Assembly (NCBI RefSeq): GCF_910588715.1
Contig: NZ_CAJURG010000012.1
Span: 1-41,329 of the forward strand
Source: an uncultured Clostridium sp.
GTDB lineage: Bacteria > Bacillota > Clostridia > Clostridiales > Clostridiaceae
Direction: 5' to 3'
DNA: 41,329 bases
Below the pieces are notes generated by a model. That model searched no databases, was not told where the DNA came from, and saw only the letters and a list, made by a program, of their open reading frames with translations. The position numbers and the translations under genes were made by a program. Shown piece by piece: positions 1 to 8,431 of the stretch. Positions within the stretch are counted from its first letter, which is position 1. Each line of letters starts with the position of its first letter.

Positions 1-145
1 TCATTATTTGAACCGATTTTATTAAGTCTTGTGGCTTTATTACTGCATTTAAAAATGAAATTAATATCCTTGGATTATTTTCATTACCAAATATCCTTTT
101 GAACACAAAATCTACCTTAGGACTTAATATCTCTAGCCTAGTCAA
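1..145 (-). CDS. Rpn-family nuclease, N-terminal part (split by the window ends)
   Basis: This is the first 48 codons of a Rpn/PD-(D/E)XK-type recombination-promoting nuclease. The start is read as TTG at 145, preceded by a good GGAAGGAG ribosome site, because the encoded residues then match the start of the intact paralogue at 36172-37017 (LEILSPKVDFVFKRIFGNE). The frame runs off the left edge and continues in frame into the part at 40752-41329. Compared with the intact copy, the join lacks 38 codons. Either the molecule is circular and the contig broke in the stretch shared by the two paralogues, or there is a true in-frame deletion that removes the nuclease core (the D...EIQ residues). The family is known to cut DNA and promote RecA-independent recombination; its role on plasmids is unknown. 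Confidence 0.75.
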   Translation of the reverse strand, partial: MTRLEILSPKVDFVFKRIFGNENNPRILISFLNAVIKPQDLIKSVQIM

Positions 146-727
146 ATATCTCAACTCCTTCCATACTATTAAACATCTTATCTTAATTATACTATAGGAA
201 AAATAATTAAATAAATACTGTATCAAATTAATATGCTTTTAAACAATATACTCGTAAATGAATAATACTTCTAATCTAATAAACATAATATCTACAGTAT
301 CTTTAAAGACTAAATAAATTAAAGATAGCACTATCCCGATAAAAGAATAAAGATATTATATATAAATACGAGGAAAATAAAAAAGAGTAAACCCTAGTAA
401 AATCAATGCTTTAAAGCACTTTTTATTATTAAAATTTTTCATCAATATGACAAAATTACTTTTTATGGAAAATAAATTGGATAATACTTATTTAAAATTA
501 ATACAAGTTGTTTTAAAGCTATTTTTAGCATTATATATACATGTTTAATATAAAACTACTGTTAAATATTTAGCTCCTTATATGGCCAAATATTTAACTC
601 GAAACTTATTCTAATAATTTGTATTTTAATTCGTAATTTATTTATTTTTATCCTGGATTTTTTAAATAAAATTTTATGGCCATAATGAATTATGGCTATA
701 AAATACGAATATTAATCATATTTTACA
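146..727. other. Intergenic region, no convincing gene
   Basis: Very AT-rich spacer between the split Rpn gene and the end of the primase-like gene. I see no ORF with a ribosome site. It holds a TGCTTTAAAGCA palindrome followed by five T near 410, a 10-bp inverted repeat TTAAATATTT/AAATATTTAA around 563-598, and the terminator-like hairpin at 671-704. Confidence 0.5.
671..704 (-). terminator. Hairpin terminator after the primase-like gene
   Basis: A 16-bp inverted repeat with one mismatch and a two-base loop (ATTTTATGGCCATAAT, GA, ATTATGGCTATAAAAT). It lies about 25 bases beyond the stop of the minus-strand gene and is followed on that strand by a T-rich run. Confidence 0.55.
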
Positions 728-2542
728 TTAAGGCGGTGAGCCTTTGTTTTGGCTTTTATTTTCGATTCTATTAAAAATAGAAATTTCAAAATTTTTATTT
801 TGATTATTTGTATTAATCTTTATTTTTTCAAATTCAAATTCTAATTGTGTTCCATTTACTACTTTTAGTTCTTCTATAGTTTTTAATTGCTCTTTTCTAT
901 TGTTTCTTTCCTCATTTAAATCTATTACTTTTCTACTTTTATAATATAATGTTATTCCTTTTTTATTTTTAGTTAAAAAACCTATGTTTTCTAATTCCTT
1001 TAGGAATTTATAAACACTTCTTTCATTTTTAAAACATAAATATTCAGAAATCTTCTCTATTCCTAAGCTAATAAATGCTCCATATGAATTGCTGTTATAT
1101 GCCTTAACCATTAACATTAATACCTTACCTATTTTTTGGTCTAAGATATTAACTGCATTTTCTATATAACTTAAAGGTAATTTGTATAAGGGTTTTAATC
1201 TCTTAACATTTAATTTAAAAAAACCATCTTTTTTTTCAACTTTTCCATTCACTTTTTTTGCTAATTCTTTTAAAGTAGTTTCTTTTATATTGGTTTCAGA
1301 TAAATCAAAGTATCTATTAATATAATTATTTTTTTCCAATTCCAAATAAGCCTTATAATGACGGACTGCCCCCTTGTTTTCATAAATAGTTTCAATAATA
1401 TTTCTAGCAATATATATACTATTTATAGCCTTTTTACAGACATTACAATTAAGGGTTAATCCTTCTTCTTCAAATAACATCTTTACTTTATCGCAAGAAA
1501 ATTTAGTTTTATTTCTTACTAAAGATTTATATTTTCCTACAACTGCATTTAAACTTTCATCATGCTTCCATTCAATTGCTTTATCTTTTAAAATAGCAAG
1601 AATTTCATCTTCCCCATAATTTTCTTGAAGAAGTCCTAATGCTATTGTTACTAAGAAATTATTTCTATTGCCTTTTTCAACTATTGGCATATTAAGTAAT
1701 GCTCTTACACATTCTCTATTTTCATTTCCTGGTAACTCTAAAACTTTTTTATTCTCTTTTTTTAATTTAGAAATCTTTTTTCTTGATTTTTCATATAATT
1801 CTACAAGCTTTAAAGATTTTATTCCAGATAAAGATAGCTCTCTTATATCCCTTTGATTTTTAGTTAATTCACTTCTATTTAATTCTCCAGTCATAAGATA
1901 TAACAGTTCTTGAAGTGTAATATAATTAACAAATCCCCCATTATAAAAACTTCCTGGTGTTTTTATTAATCTATAACTAGAGTTAACAACACTTTCATCT
2001 ACATATTTTAAGCCTAGTTCTTCTTTAAACTGTTTATACATTTCTGTATATATTCTATGTACATTTTTTGACGGTTTTAATCCAAATGTTTTAGGATTAA
2101 CCCATACATAAACTGATTTTGAATTAGTTATAGTAATAACTATATCATTTTCTTCTATATTATAATCTTTTAATAAATGTTGTATGTATTCAGCAACTTC
2201 ATAATAAACATCAATTTCTTTAGCCTTATTAGATGATTCAAATTCAAGGACAAAGGGATAATATCTATCATCAAGTTCTTCAGTTCTTATATTTCTTTTT
2301 TGTTTAGATAAATAAGTAAAGTGTCCTTGTAATGAAAAATGGCTTATTTCTTTTTTATCTTTATTTTTTATAGTCCATGCTAATAATTTTTCTATATGAG
2401 TTTCATATTTTTTATCAGCCCTATTTTGAGAAAAACTTCCTTGAACAACTTCATGTATTCCACCATATTTTTGCATACTGTTGTCCATTTTTCTTAATGC
2501 TCTATAAATAAACATCTGTTCTATAAAATTACCCTTTTCCAT
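728..2542 (-). CDS. Primase-like protein (archaeo-eukaryotic primase fold) with winged-helix C-terminus
   Basis: A 604-residue protein with a good ribosome site (AAAGGTAGGTGA) before ATG. Residues about 90-230 look like a diverged primase/PrimPol (AEP) domain: an acidic strand (PFVLEFES), a basic SKSVYVWVNPK segment and NSSYRLIKTPGSFYNGG, which resembles the family's R-x-P-x-S-x-H-type region. The middle has a single CNVC pair, and about 480-530 looks like a winged helix (ISEYLCFKNERSVYKFLKELENIGFL). It is likely a plasmid replication or transfer primase that primes the incoming or lagging strand. The canonical DxD metal motif is not obvious (LEFES instead), so catalysis is uncertain. It sits alone between two terminators, outside the tra operon. 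I assign it by pattern only. Confidence 0.55.
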   Translation of the reverse strand: MEKGNFIEQMFIYRALRKMDNSMQKYGGIHEVVQGSFSQNRADKKYETHIEKLLAWTIKNKDKKEISHFSLQGHFTYLSKQKRNIRTEELDDRYYPFVLEFESSNKAKEIDVYYEVAEYIQHLLKDYNIEENDIVITITNSKSVYVWVNPKTFGLKPSKNVHRIYTEMYKQFKEELGLKYVDESVVNSSYRLIKTPGSFYNGGFVNYITLQELLYLMTGELNRSELTKNQRDIRELSLSGIKSLKLVELYEKSRKKISKLKKENKKVLELPGNENRECVRALLNMPIVEKGNRNNFLVTIALGLLQENYGEDEILAILKDKAIEWKHDESLNAVVGKYKSLVRNKTKFSCDKVKMLFEEEGLTLNCNVCKKAINSIYIARNIIETIYENKGAVRHYKAYLELEKNNYINRYFDLSETNIKETTLKELAKKVNGKVEKKDGFFKLNVKRLKPLYKLPLSYIENAVNILDQKIGKVLMLMVKAYNSNSYGAFISLGIEKISEYLCFKNERSVYKFLKELENIGFLTKNKKGITLYYKSRKVIDLNEERNNRKEQLKTIEELKVVNGTQLEFEFEKIKINTNNQNKNFEISIFNRIENKSQNKGSPP

Positions 2543-2583
2543 TACTCTTCACCTACCTTTCAAAAACTAATTACAAACAAAAA

Positions 2584-2609
2584 AACTCTTAGGTTAATAC
2601 CTAAGAGTT
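2584..2609 (-). terminator. Intrinsic terminator
   Basis: An 11-bp stem AACTCTTAGGT/ACCTAAGAGTT with a TAAT loop, followed on the minus strand by seven T. It lies upstream of the primase-like gene and would stop read-through from the transfer operon. Confidence 0.7.
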
Positions 2610-2801
2610 GTATATTAAAACTTATGTTGCACACTAAAAACTTTTTGAATAATATCCCAGGAATACTTTTTATTTCCTCCTGTCAATTTCTTTGTTTTTT
2701 ATATTGCACAAAATATCACCTTATGTTATTATATAAACATAAAATGAATTTAAAGTTTAAACATTCTGTTTCTTGGTATTGTTGCTACCAGTTTCAGTTA
2801 T

Positions 2802-2835
2802 ATAAATTAAAATGTTTGGCGACATTTTAATTTAT
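2802..2835. repeat. Perfect 14-bp inverted repeat
   Basis: ATAAATTAAAATGT, loop TTGGCG, ACATTTTAATTTAT. It lies in the 2610-2920 spacer, which has no credible gene but holds this hairpin, a smaller GGTA/TACC hairpin just upstream and a near-palindrome AAAGAAGAATTTCTTCTTT near 2856. No T-run follows on either strand, so it is not a simple terminator. It may be a protein-binding site or an RNA element. Confidence 0.5.
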
Positions 2836-2920
2836 CGTTTGAACTTGAAATATAAAGAAGAATTTCTTCTTTTAACTAAATTATATTACATTTTTAGAAT
2901 TAAAACAATATAATTTAACA

Positions 2921-2951
2921 AAAAAAGCAGTAAATTAATTTACTGCTTTTT
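2921..2951. terminator. Bidirectional terminator ending the transfer operon
   Basis: AAAAAGCAGTAAATT followed directly by its complement AATTTACTGCTTTTT, with T-runs in both directions. It lies about 50 bases beyond the stop of the last minus-strand gene of the cluster. Confidence 0.75.
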
Positions 2952-3003
2952 TTGCTTAATAATTTATAAGTAAATGATACTTTTAATATAATCTTTATAT
3001 AAT

Positions 3004-3384
3004 TTATTTACTTAGTGCTTCCTTTAATTTATCTCTATATGCTTTAAGTTTTATATATTCATTATAGGAATTATAATAATTGTTTTTATATTCTTCAATA
3101 GTTTCATTAAAACATTTTTCTCTAATTACTCTTTCATATTCTCCTTTTAATTTAATCATCTTTTTATAAGCATATTTAACTTTTAATGAATACTCATCAT
3201 ATAGTGTTGGCTCGAATTTATTAGACAACTGCTCTAATTTAATTATTTGCTTTGAAATTTGCTTTAATTTAAATTCATCTTTACAATATAATGTTGTTCC
3301 ATTCAGCAAACTAATTAGTTCTTTAATCTCACTATTGAATGAAAAAACATCTTCTTTAGAAAATTTTACTCCTAAATTTGTCAT
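3004..3384 (-). CDS. Small helical (coiled-coil) protein, unknown function
   Basis: A 126-residue, Lys/Glu/Tyr-rich protein, probably almost all helical, with no membrane segment. I recognise no family. An in-frame TTG at 3414 lies further upstream, but the ATG at 3384 follows GGTGAG at a good distance, so I take that start. It is the last gene of the long minus-strand transfer cluster, nearly overlapping the membrane protein before it and followed by a strong terminator. Its position suggests an accessory transfer or maturation role, but nothing in the sequence shows one. Confidence 0.6.
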   Translation of the reverse strand: MTNLGVKFSKEDVFSFNSEIKELISLLNGTTLYCKDEFKLKQISKQIIKLEQLSNKFEPTLYDEYSLKVKYAYKKMIKLKGEYERVIREKCFNETIEEYKNNYYNSYNEYIKLKAYRDKLKEALSK

Positions 3385-3400
3385 AGGCTCACCACAGATT

Positions 3401-3931
3401 TTAATTTTTTTCAATTAAATATATTTTAAAAAATTTACTTTCAGCTAATTTATTCTCTTTAATTTCAATATTAAACTCTTCAGATGTAATATTTTTAAAA
3501 GCAGATGTAATTTGATTATCAGTCATTTCTAAATTAATACTTTCAAAAATAAGATGTTTTTTTCCTTCTATAATATTTTCATTATAAATTTTATTTTCTA
3601 AACTCCCAATTTCTTTGAATTTATCTATTAATATATCTTTTTTATTTAAAAAATCACTTTTAGCTTCTCCTACTTCTTCTCTTTCTTCTGTTTTAGAAGT
3701 TATCAAATCATCTATATTATTAACTTCATTATTAATAGATGCTGTTTGATAATCTTTTATTTTCTCATTTAATTTTTTTGTATTTTCACTTAAAATTCTT
3801 ATTTTTTTATTCGTCATAGATAAACCAGTTTGCATAAAAATAATTATTATAACTAAAACTATTATTATTATTTTATATTTTTTATTAGTATTAAAATTTA
3901 ATAAATCTTTTATATGTTCCATCTTTCCCAT
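3401..3931 (-). CDS. Single-pass membrane protein with coiled-coil domain
   Basis: A 176-residue protein. Residues about 18-35 are a strong hydrophobic segment (KIIIIVLVIIIIFMQTG) flanked by lysines, followed by a charged, probably coiled-coil region and a small mixed C-terminal domain. This is a bitopic protein with its bulk on one side of the membrane; the overall pattern resembles small pilus-assembly or VirB8-like accessory proteins, but I see no family signature. It starts ten bases after the ArdC-type gene. An internal ATG at 3922 (MEHIKD) has the better-spaced GGGAAAG site and may be the true start. Confidence 0.55.
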   Translation of the reverse strand: MGKMEHIKDLLNFNTNKKYKIIIIVLVIIIIFMQTGLSMTNKKIRILSENTKKLNEKIKDYQTASINNEVNNIDDLITSKTEEREEVGEAKSDFLNKKDILIDKFKEIGSLENKIYNENIIEGKKHLIFESINLEMTDNQITSAFKNITSEEFNIEIKENKLAESKFFKIYLIEKN

Positions 3932-3940
3932 CCTAATATA

Positions 3941-6328
3941 TTATCTTTCAAGTTCTTTTTCTTTTTTATTAGTTTTAAGAGTTTTCATTGCCTCAATATG
4001 TTTGCAACCTTCTTGTTCTAACTGATAATTTATTAAGTTTAATTTGTTAGCTTCAATTGTAATTTTTCCTATTTGTGATCCTGTCCATTTAGTGTTATTT
4101 ATTTTAGCTCCCCTTAAATCTGCCCCCCTTAAATCTGCAAATATAATACATTCTGTTATATCTGCATTTTTTAAATTTGAATTTCTTAAATCTGCATTTA
4201 ATATTTTCATTCCACTTAAATTTTCATTTTCTAAATTAAGTTGCTTTCCTTTTAATCCATTAGTATTAATCCACTCTTCATGCTCTCTTATTTTTTTCCT
4301 AATTTCCTTTTCTTTATTTTCGTCTATCATATCTAATTTATCCTTTTCTATTTCACTTGCTTTTAAAGCATTTATATTTTCAAGAAATTTACTATTACGA
4401 AGTTCCTTGTTGCAAAAATCAATTAAATCTTTTGCAAAACCATCTCCTATATCATACCTAAGATCAATTGACCAATTTGGAGAAATATGAAGGTCAAATC
4501 TTACTTTAAAATTAGGATAATATTCTCCTTTCTCACTATATTCTTCTTTAAGTTTTTTTACATTCTCTTCTTCTTTTTTGAATATTTTATTTGCTTCTCT
4601 AAAGTCTATAACTGCGTCTTTTTTAAATTTATTCCCTTCAGCCATATTAATTGCAATAAACGGTTCTTTAAAATAATTATTCTCATCTACTTCTCTTGTA
4701 TTTTTAATTTTTATTTCAGATAATCTAAGCAGTTTCCTATTTTCATCTATTAATTGCTCATATAAAAATTCACTTTCTCTAAATTTTGTAGGGAAGTGTT
4801 TTTCTAAATAATGTATTAAATTTCTAAACTCCCCATCACCTATATCAAACCTAAATTTTAAAATTTCTTTATCTGAAATTTTAACTTCTCCTTTTACTTT
4901 TTCATAAGGATAGTATTTATTTTCTTTGTTATATTCTCTTTTTAATCTTTCAATTCTCTTTTCTTGATACTCTAAAATTTCATTTGCTTTTATAAAATGT
5001 AATATTTGATTTTCCTTAAATGCAGGACTTTCACTCATCAATATTCTAACTTCACCAATTTTAAGTTCTTCTAATTTATTAAAAACTTGTGATTTATCAT
5101 TTTCTATTTTTTTGATTTTATATAAATTTTTATTATCATCAATGTATATAAGATTTTCTAATTTATATTCTGTACCCCAATATACATCCACATATTTATT
5201 ATTTCTCCCTTTCATTGCTACTACTTCATTTTTTATAGTTAACTCTTGTTCATTTTCTAAAAATATAGTTGAATTATTTCTATTTATTATATTCTCCATC
5301 TTATCTCTAGTAATTTCATTTATAACAACTCTATCTCTTCCTAAAAATTTTTTTAATTTCTCATCTCTTATTTCCTTTTCTACTATATTTTCATTAATTA
5401 ATGTTTTTTCTATAACTTCAATATATTCTTTTACCGTTTCTCTTACTTCGTTTATTAATTTTTCCTTATTATTTAATTCAGTATTCTTAGTCCATTGTTT
5501 TATATATCTAAAAGAATATTCTGCTGTATCTAATCCAAAATAATTGCATACTGTATATGCTACTAATTCTGCTTGAAATTCTCTTTCATTTATACTGTAA
5601 TTATTTCTTTTTTCAATAGTATGTAATTTTGCATGAGTTAACTCATGTAATAATGTTTTTACATTTTGTAATTGAGTATTTCTAGGATTTAAAGCAACTT
5701 CTTTTGTTAATGTATAACTAACTCCCTTTGCTACTCCCAATTCACTTTTAGGCTCAATAATTTTAACTCCTATGTTATTAGCTATATTTCTCATAGCACT
5801 ATACATTAAATCATAATTTTTAACTTCTCCATCTAGCCATTTGTTTGGAAATATTTTTGGTAAATCTTCTCCCTTAGCATTTGTTTGACTAATGTCAAAA
5901 ACATATCCTTGGTTGAAAACTAACTTGCCTTTTTTTACTTCAATTTTCCCTTGCTCTATTAATGCTTTTTCATCTAAGTTTGCTTTATTTATCTTAACTT
6001 CTTCACCTTTTAAATTAATAAAATAATCACTTAATCTAGTAGGAACTAATATTTTAATTCCTTTTTCTCCTTTATTAACTGTATAGCCTTTTTCTTTCCA
6101 AAAAGCATATGAACCAACTGCTAATGCTCCTTTAAATTGCCTTTTAATTAAAATAGTATTTCGTAAAGAGTAATTATAGAATTTTCCCATATAACTAGCA
6201 AATTCTTTTAATTGCTCTGGACTTGTAAAACAATTTTCTATTTCTATATTAGCTTTTTCTAAAAGATTATTAATTTCCTTTTCTTTATCTTCTTTTGATT
6301 TTTTACTGTATGATTTCTTCATTTTCAA
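3941..6328 (-). CDS. ArdC-type polyvalent antirestriction protein with metalloprotease and pentapeptide-repeat domains
   Basis: A 795-residue multidomain protein. Residues about 15-160 match the ArdC N-terminal ssDNA-binding domain (SLRNTILI, GSYAFWKEKGYTVNKGEKGIKI, FDISQT). Residues about 165-275 are a zinc metallopeptidase domain with HELTHAK (H228, E229, H232) and a downstream EFQAE. Two copies of a small domain ending in [FY]DIGDG follow (about 440-510 and 570-640), like the large-polyvalent-protein-associated domains. The C-terminus (about 700-765) has pentapeptide repeats (ADLRG, ADLRG, SNLKN). ArdC proteins travel with plasmid DNA and protect it from host restriction; pentapeptide repeats can mimic DNA. 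It lies after the relaxase and a small gene, which fits co-transfer. TTG at 6328 sits 5 bases after GGAGG; ATG at 6322 is the alternative. Confidence 0.75.
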   Translation of the reverse strand: MKMKKSYSKKSKEDKEKEINNLLEKANIEIENCFTSPEQLKEFASYMGKFYNYSLRNTILIKRQFKGALAVGSYAFWKEKGYTVNKGEKGIKILVPTRLSDYFINLKGEEVKINKANLDEKALIEQGKIEVKKGKLVFNQGYVFDISQTNAKGEDLPKIFPNKWLDGEVKNYDLMYSAMRNIANNIGVKIIEPKSELGVAKGVSYTLTKEVALNPRNTQLQNVKTLLHELTHAKLHTIEKRNNYSINEREFQAELVAYTVCNYFGLDTAEYSFRYIKQWTKNTELNNKEKLINEVRETVKEYIEVIEKTLINENIVEKEIRDEKLKKFLGRDRVVINEITRDKMENIINRNNSTIFLENEQELTIKNEVVAMKGRNNKYVDVYWGTEYKLENLIYIDDNKNLYKIKKIENDKSQVFNKLEELKIGEVRILMSESPAFKENQILHFIKANEILEYQEKRIERLKREYNKENKYYPYEKVKGEVKISDKEILKFRFDIGDGEFRNLIHYLEKHFPTKFRESEFLYEQLIDENRKLLRLSEIKIKNTREVDENNYFKEPFIAINMAEGNKFKKDAVIDFREANKIFKKEEENVKKLKEEYSEKGEYYPNFKVRFDLHISPNWSIDLRYDIGDGFAKDLIDFCNKELRNSKFLENINALKASEIEKDKLDMIDENKEKEIRKKIREHEEWINTNGLKGKQLNLENENLSGMKILNADLRNSNLKNADITECIIFADLRGADLRGAKINNTKWTGSQIGKITIEANKLNLINYQLEQEGCKHIEAMKTLKTNKKEKELER

Positions 6329-6357
6329 ATTATCCTCCCCAAAAAAATCAATAATAA

Positions 6358-6381
6358 AACACCAGGATTTTACCTGGTGTT
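6358..6381 (-). terminator. Hairpin in the spacer before the ArdC-type gene
   Basis: AACACCAGG, loop ATTTTA, CCTGGTGTT, followed on the minus strand by TTATTATT. It overlaps the stop codon of the upstream 70-residue gene. It may be a partial terminator or mRNA-processing hairpin inside the operon. Confidence 0.55.
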
Positions 6382-6592
6382 AAAATATATTTTCATTTAT
6401 AATTTTATTTTTCAAATCAAATTCTACTATAATAGTTTCTCCTTCTTCGTCATTTAATTCTGATTTTATTGATGAAACATATTCATTTGAAGCTTTCAAT
6501 ATAAATTCTTCTTTTCTATTAATACTTAATACTTTCAGTTCATTATTACTTATAGCTTCTTTAACTATTCCTAAATTATTAAACATAAACAT
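6380..6592 (-). CDS. Small unknown protein following the relaxase
   Basis: A 70-residue acidic protein with alternating strand-like segments (ELKVLSINRKEEFILKAS, GETIIVEFDLKN), no membrane segment and no family I recognise. The relaxase stop codon abuts its ATG directly (TAGATG), so the two are probably translationally coupled; GAAAGG lies just before. An ATG two codons later (6586) has better spacing. The small beta-rich protein could be a relaxase partner, but this rests only on position. Confidence 0.55.
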   Translation of the reverse strand: MFMFNNLGIVKEAISNNELKVLSINRKEEFILKASNEYVSSIKSELNDEEGETIIVEFDLKNKIINENIF

Positions 6593-7708
6593 CTACCTTT
6601 CCATTTCTATTTCTCTTTGTAATTTTTCATAAGCTATTTGATTTTTAACTTTTTCAAAGTCATTATCAAATGCCTTTTTTAAATTATTAATTTCCCTTTT
6701 TGTTAATAATACTATTTTAGATTTATTATTATTATTAAATAGACTTCTACTATCATTTTCAACTACATCTTTTATTTCTTTAAGAAGTGTATTTCCCATT
6801 CTTGTATATAAATCATCTATCTTATTTTTTTTATAATTATTATACCTAAACTCTTCACCTGTACCATACATTTTTTTTAAGTATTCTACTTCTCTATCAA
6901 GTAAATTCTCTAATTTATTTAATTCTTCCTTTTTATAATTCTCAATATAATACTTTGTTAATTCATCTAAAATAGGTCTAGCATCATTTATAGAATTATA
7001 ATTATAGTGCCATTGTTTTTTATCGTTAGGTAATTTTTCTATTATATCTAAAACCATTCTTTTCATTTCAATATCATTATGAAAAGAAAAATTCTTTTTG
7101 CTTTCAATTATATTTTTTCTTATTAAATCATTTATTTGTCTTTGTTCTTTGCTTCTATCAATAAGATTATTTGCAAATTTACTTTTCATATTATATAAAG
7201 TTTTAGGTTTTCTTTTTCCTCTTTCCCTGGTTGGATTGATTTCTACACTTGCTACATGAACATGAATATTATCCGTATTATAATGGAGAGATCCACTCCA
7301 AATTAAATTATTTAATCCTTCTTTTTTAATCAACTCGTTCATTGAACTTCTAACTGCCTCAATTATTTTTTTCTCATTTACAATTCCAGTTTTTCTATCA
7401 TATAGTCCTTCACTTTCTAGCCAATTATTATCAAAACTAAAAACATCTTGCCACATTATACCTTCTTTTTTTTGTGCCATAGAAAAATAATTTTTTAATA
7501 TTTTTTTTTCATTTTCATTCAAAAAATATTTATCTGCTGTGAATAAATTGCCTGATTTACTTGGATTGCCCATATAGTCATTATATAATGAAAAGTCATC
7601 AAATTTATAATTTCTAACTGCTTCTTCTCTGTCTATATAATCTATATAAGTTGAAAATTTTTTACTATTGCTTTTAATCCATCTGACTTTATGAATTATT
7701 CCTACCAT
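6593..7708 (-). CDS. MobP2-type relaxase
   Basis: A 371-residue conjugative relaxase, which nicks oriT and stays attached to the 5' end of the transferred strand. The N-terminus has the family's KKFSTYIDYIDREEAVR, giving candidate nicking tyrosines Y21/Y24. The metal-binding triad is clear at residues 142-151: H142-x3-D146-x2-H149-V-H151, followed by NPTRERGKRKPK. The C-terminal third is helical and charged. The length is normal for this family, with no fused helicase or primase. It is encoded just after the ribbon-helix-helix MobC-like gene, and the candidate oriT lies about 580 bases upstream of its start, the usual layout of a mobilisation module. Confidence 0.85.
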   Translation of the reverse strand: MVGIIHKVRWIKSNSKKFSTYIDYIDREEAVRNYKFDDFSLYNDYMGNPSKSGNLFTADKYFLNENEKKILKNYFSMAQKKEGIMWQDVFSFDNNWLESEGLYDRKTGIVNEKKIIEAVRSSMNELIKKEGLNNLIWSGSLHYNTDNIHVHVASVEINPTRERGKRKPKTLYNMKSKFANNLIDRSKEQRQINDLIRKNIIESKKNFSFHNDIEMKRMVLDIIEKLPNDKKQWHYNYNSINDARPILDELTKYYIENYKKEELNKLENLLDREVEYLKKMYGTGEEFRYNNYKKNKIDDLYTRMGNTLLKEIKDVVENDSRSLFNNNNKSKIVLLTKREINNLKKAFDNDFEKVKNQIAYEKLQREIEMER

Positions 7709-7723
7709 ACTTTTATCCTTACA

Positions 7724-8131
7724 TTAATATTCTCTATCTAGTTTAGATACCCTTTTAGTTGCAATTCTTTTTTCTACTACATCTATTGCATTATCTATAG
7801 CTTCGCACTTAGCTTCTTCTGTTGTTGCTAAAAAATTATATCCAGACTTTACAAAGAATCCATTTAAAAGTTCAATAATAACTTGAGAGTTTTTATCTGT
7901 TTCATTACTTGCTTTTTTAATACCTAATAATTCACCTTTTAATTGTTCTGCAATCTCTTTTCCTATTAACTTAATCATAACATCTGTAGTCATATCACAA
8001 TTATTTTGATGTTCTCTTATAATAAACTCTAACGCTTCTCTATCAAATTTAAAATTATTTTTTTCTCTGATCTCTTCTATATAATCTATACATTGTTGAT
8101 TTAATCTAAATTCTTTTCGTAATCTTCCCAT
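7724..8131 (-). CDS. MobC-like ribbon-helix-helix accessory protein
   Basis: A 135-residue protein. I take the ATG at 8131 (MGRLRKEFRLNQ), which has AAGGAGAAT at correct spacing; an upstream in-frame extension to 8185 has no ribosome site. Residues 3-40 form a beta strand and two helices (RLRKEFRLNQQCIDYIEEIREKN..FDREALEFIIREH) typical of ribbon-helix-helix DNA-binding proteins. The rest is helical and may be the relaxase contact. Its place between the candidate oriT and the relaxase suggests it binds the 11-bp repeats at oriT and recruits relaxase. A short hairpin AGGAC/GTCCT plus T-run lies in its leader, a possible attenuator. Confidence 0.7.
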   Translation of the reverse strand: MGRLRKEFRLNQQCIDYIEEIREKNNFKFDREALEFIIREHQNNCDMTTDVMIKLIGKEIAEQLKGELLGIKKASNETDKNSQVIIELLNGFFVKSGYNFLATTEEAKCEAIDNAIDVVEKRIATKRVSKLDREY

Positions 8132-8288
8132 AAATATTCTCCTTATAATTATAACAAAAAGGACTTTGTCCTCGCTTTCGCTCACCTATAAACTTTAAAA
8201 AGTTTAATCAAAATTTTTATAATGAAATATTAAATATCTTAATTGGAAATTACATATGAAGATATTTAATAAGAGCATAAGGGAAAAC

Positions 8289-8400
8289 TGTCCCCAAAAT
8301 AATTGGGGAGCTAGGCAAAGCCTAGCGTTTACATGGGGACAAAATTTTTTCCAAAACCGTTAAGTCGCCGTACATAATCCGTACGACATCCGTACAAAAT
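8289..8400 (+). other. Candidate origin of transfer (oriT)
   Basis: This non-coding stretch has the parts expected of an oriT. There is a nested inverted repeat: TGTCCCC (8289-8295) pairs with GGGGACA (8335-8341), enclosing a GCTAGGC/GCCTAGC hairpin with an AAA loop (8310-8326). It is followed by GTTAAGTCGCCGTAC (8359-8373), which resembles the nic motif TAAGTGCGCCCT of RSF1010/pIP501-type origins. Three CCGTAC direct repeats start at 8368, 8379 and 8390, spaced exactly 11 bp, about one helical turn. It lies upstream of the MobC-like and relaxase genes. The nick site is inferred, not shown, and the strand is nominal. Confidence 0.6.
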
Positions 8401-8431
8401 AAAAAAAAATAATTATGTTTCTACATTAACT

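Noticed and set aside
445..546. 33-codon plus-strand ORF with a hydrophobic end
   Set aside because: No ribosome site and very AT-rich; expected by chance in such sequence.
2624..2830. 68-codon plus-strand ORF between the primase-like gene and the tra region
   Set aside because: Composition is unlike a real protein (Cys/Phe/Tyr-rich, like reversed coding DNA), no ribosome site, and it crosses two hairpins.
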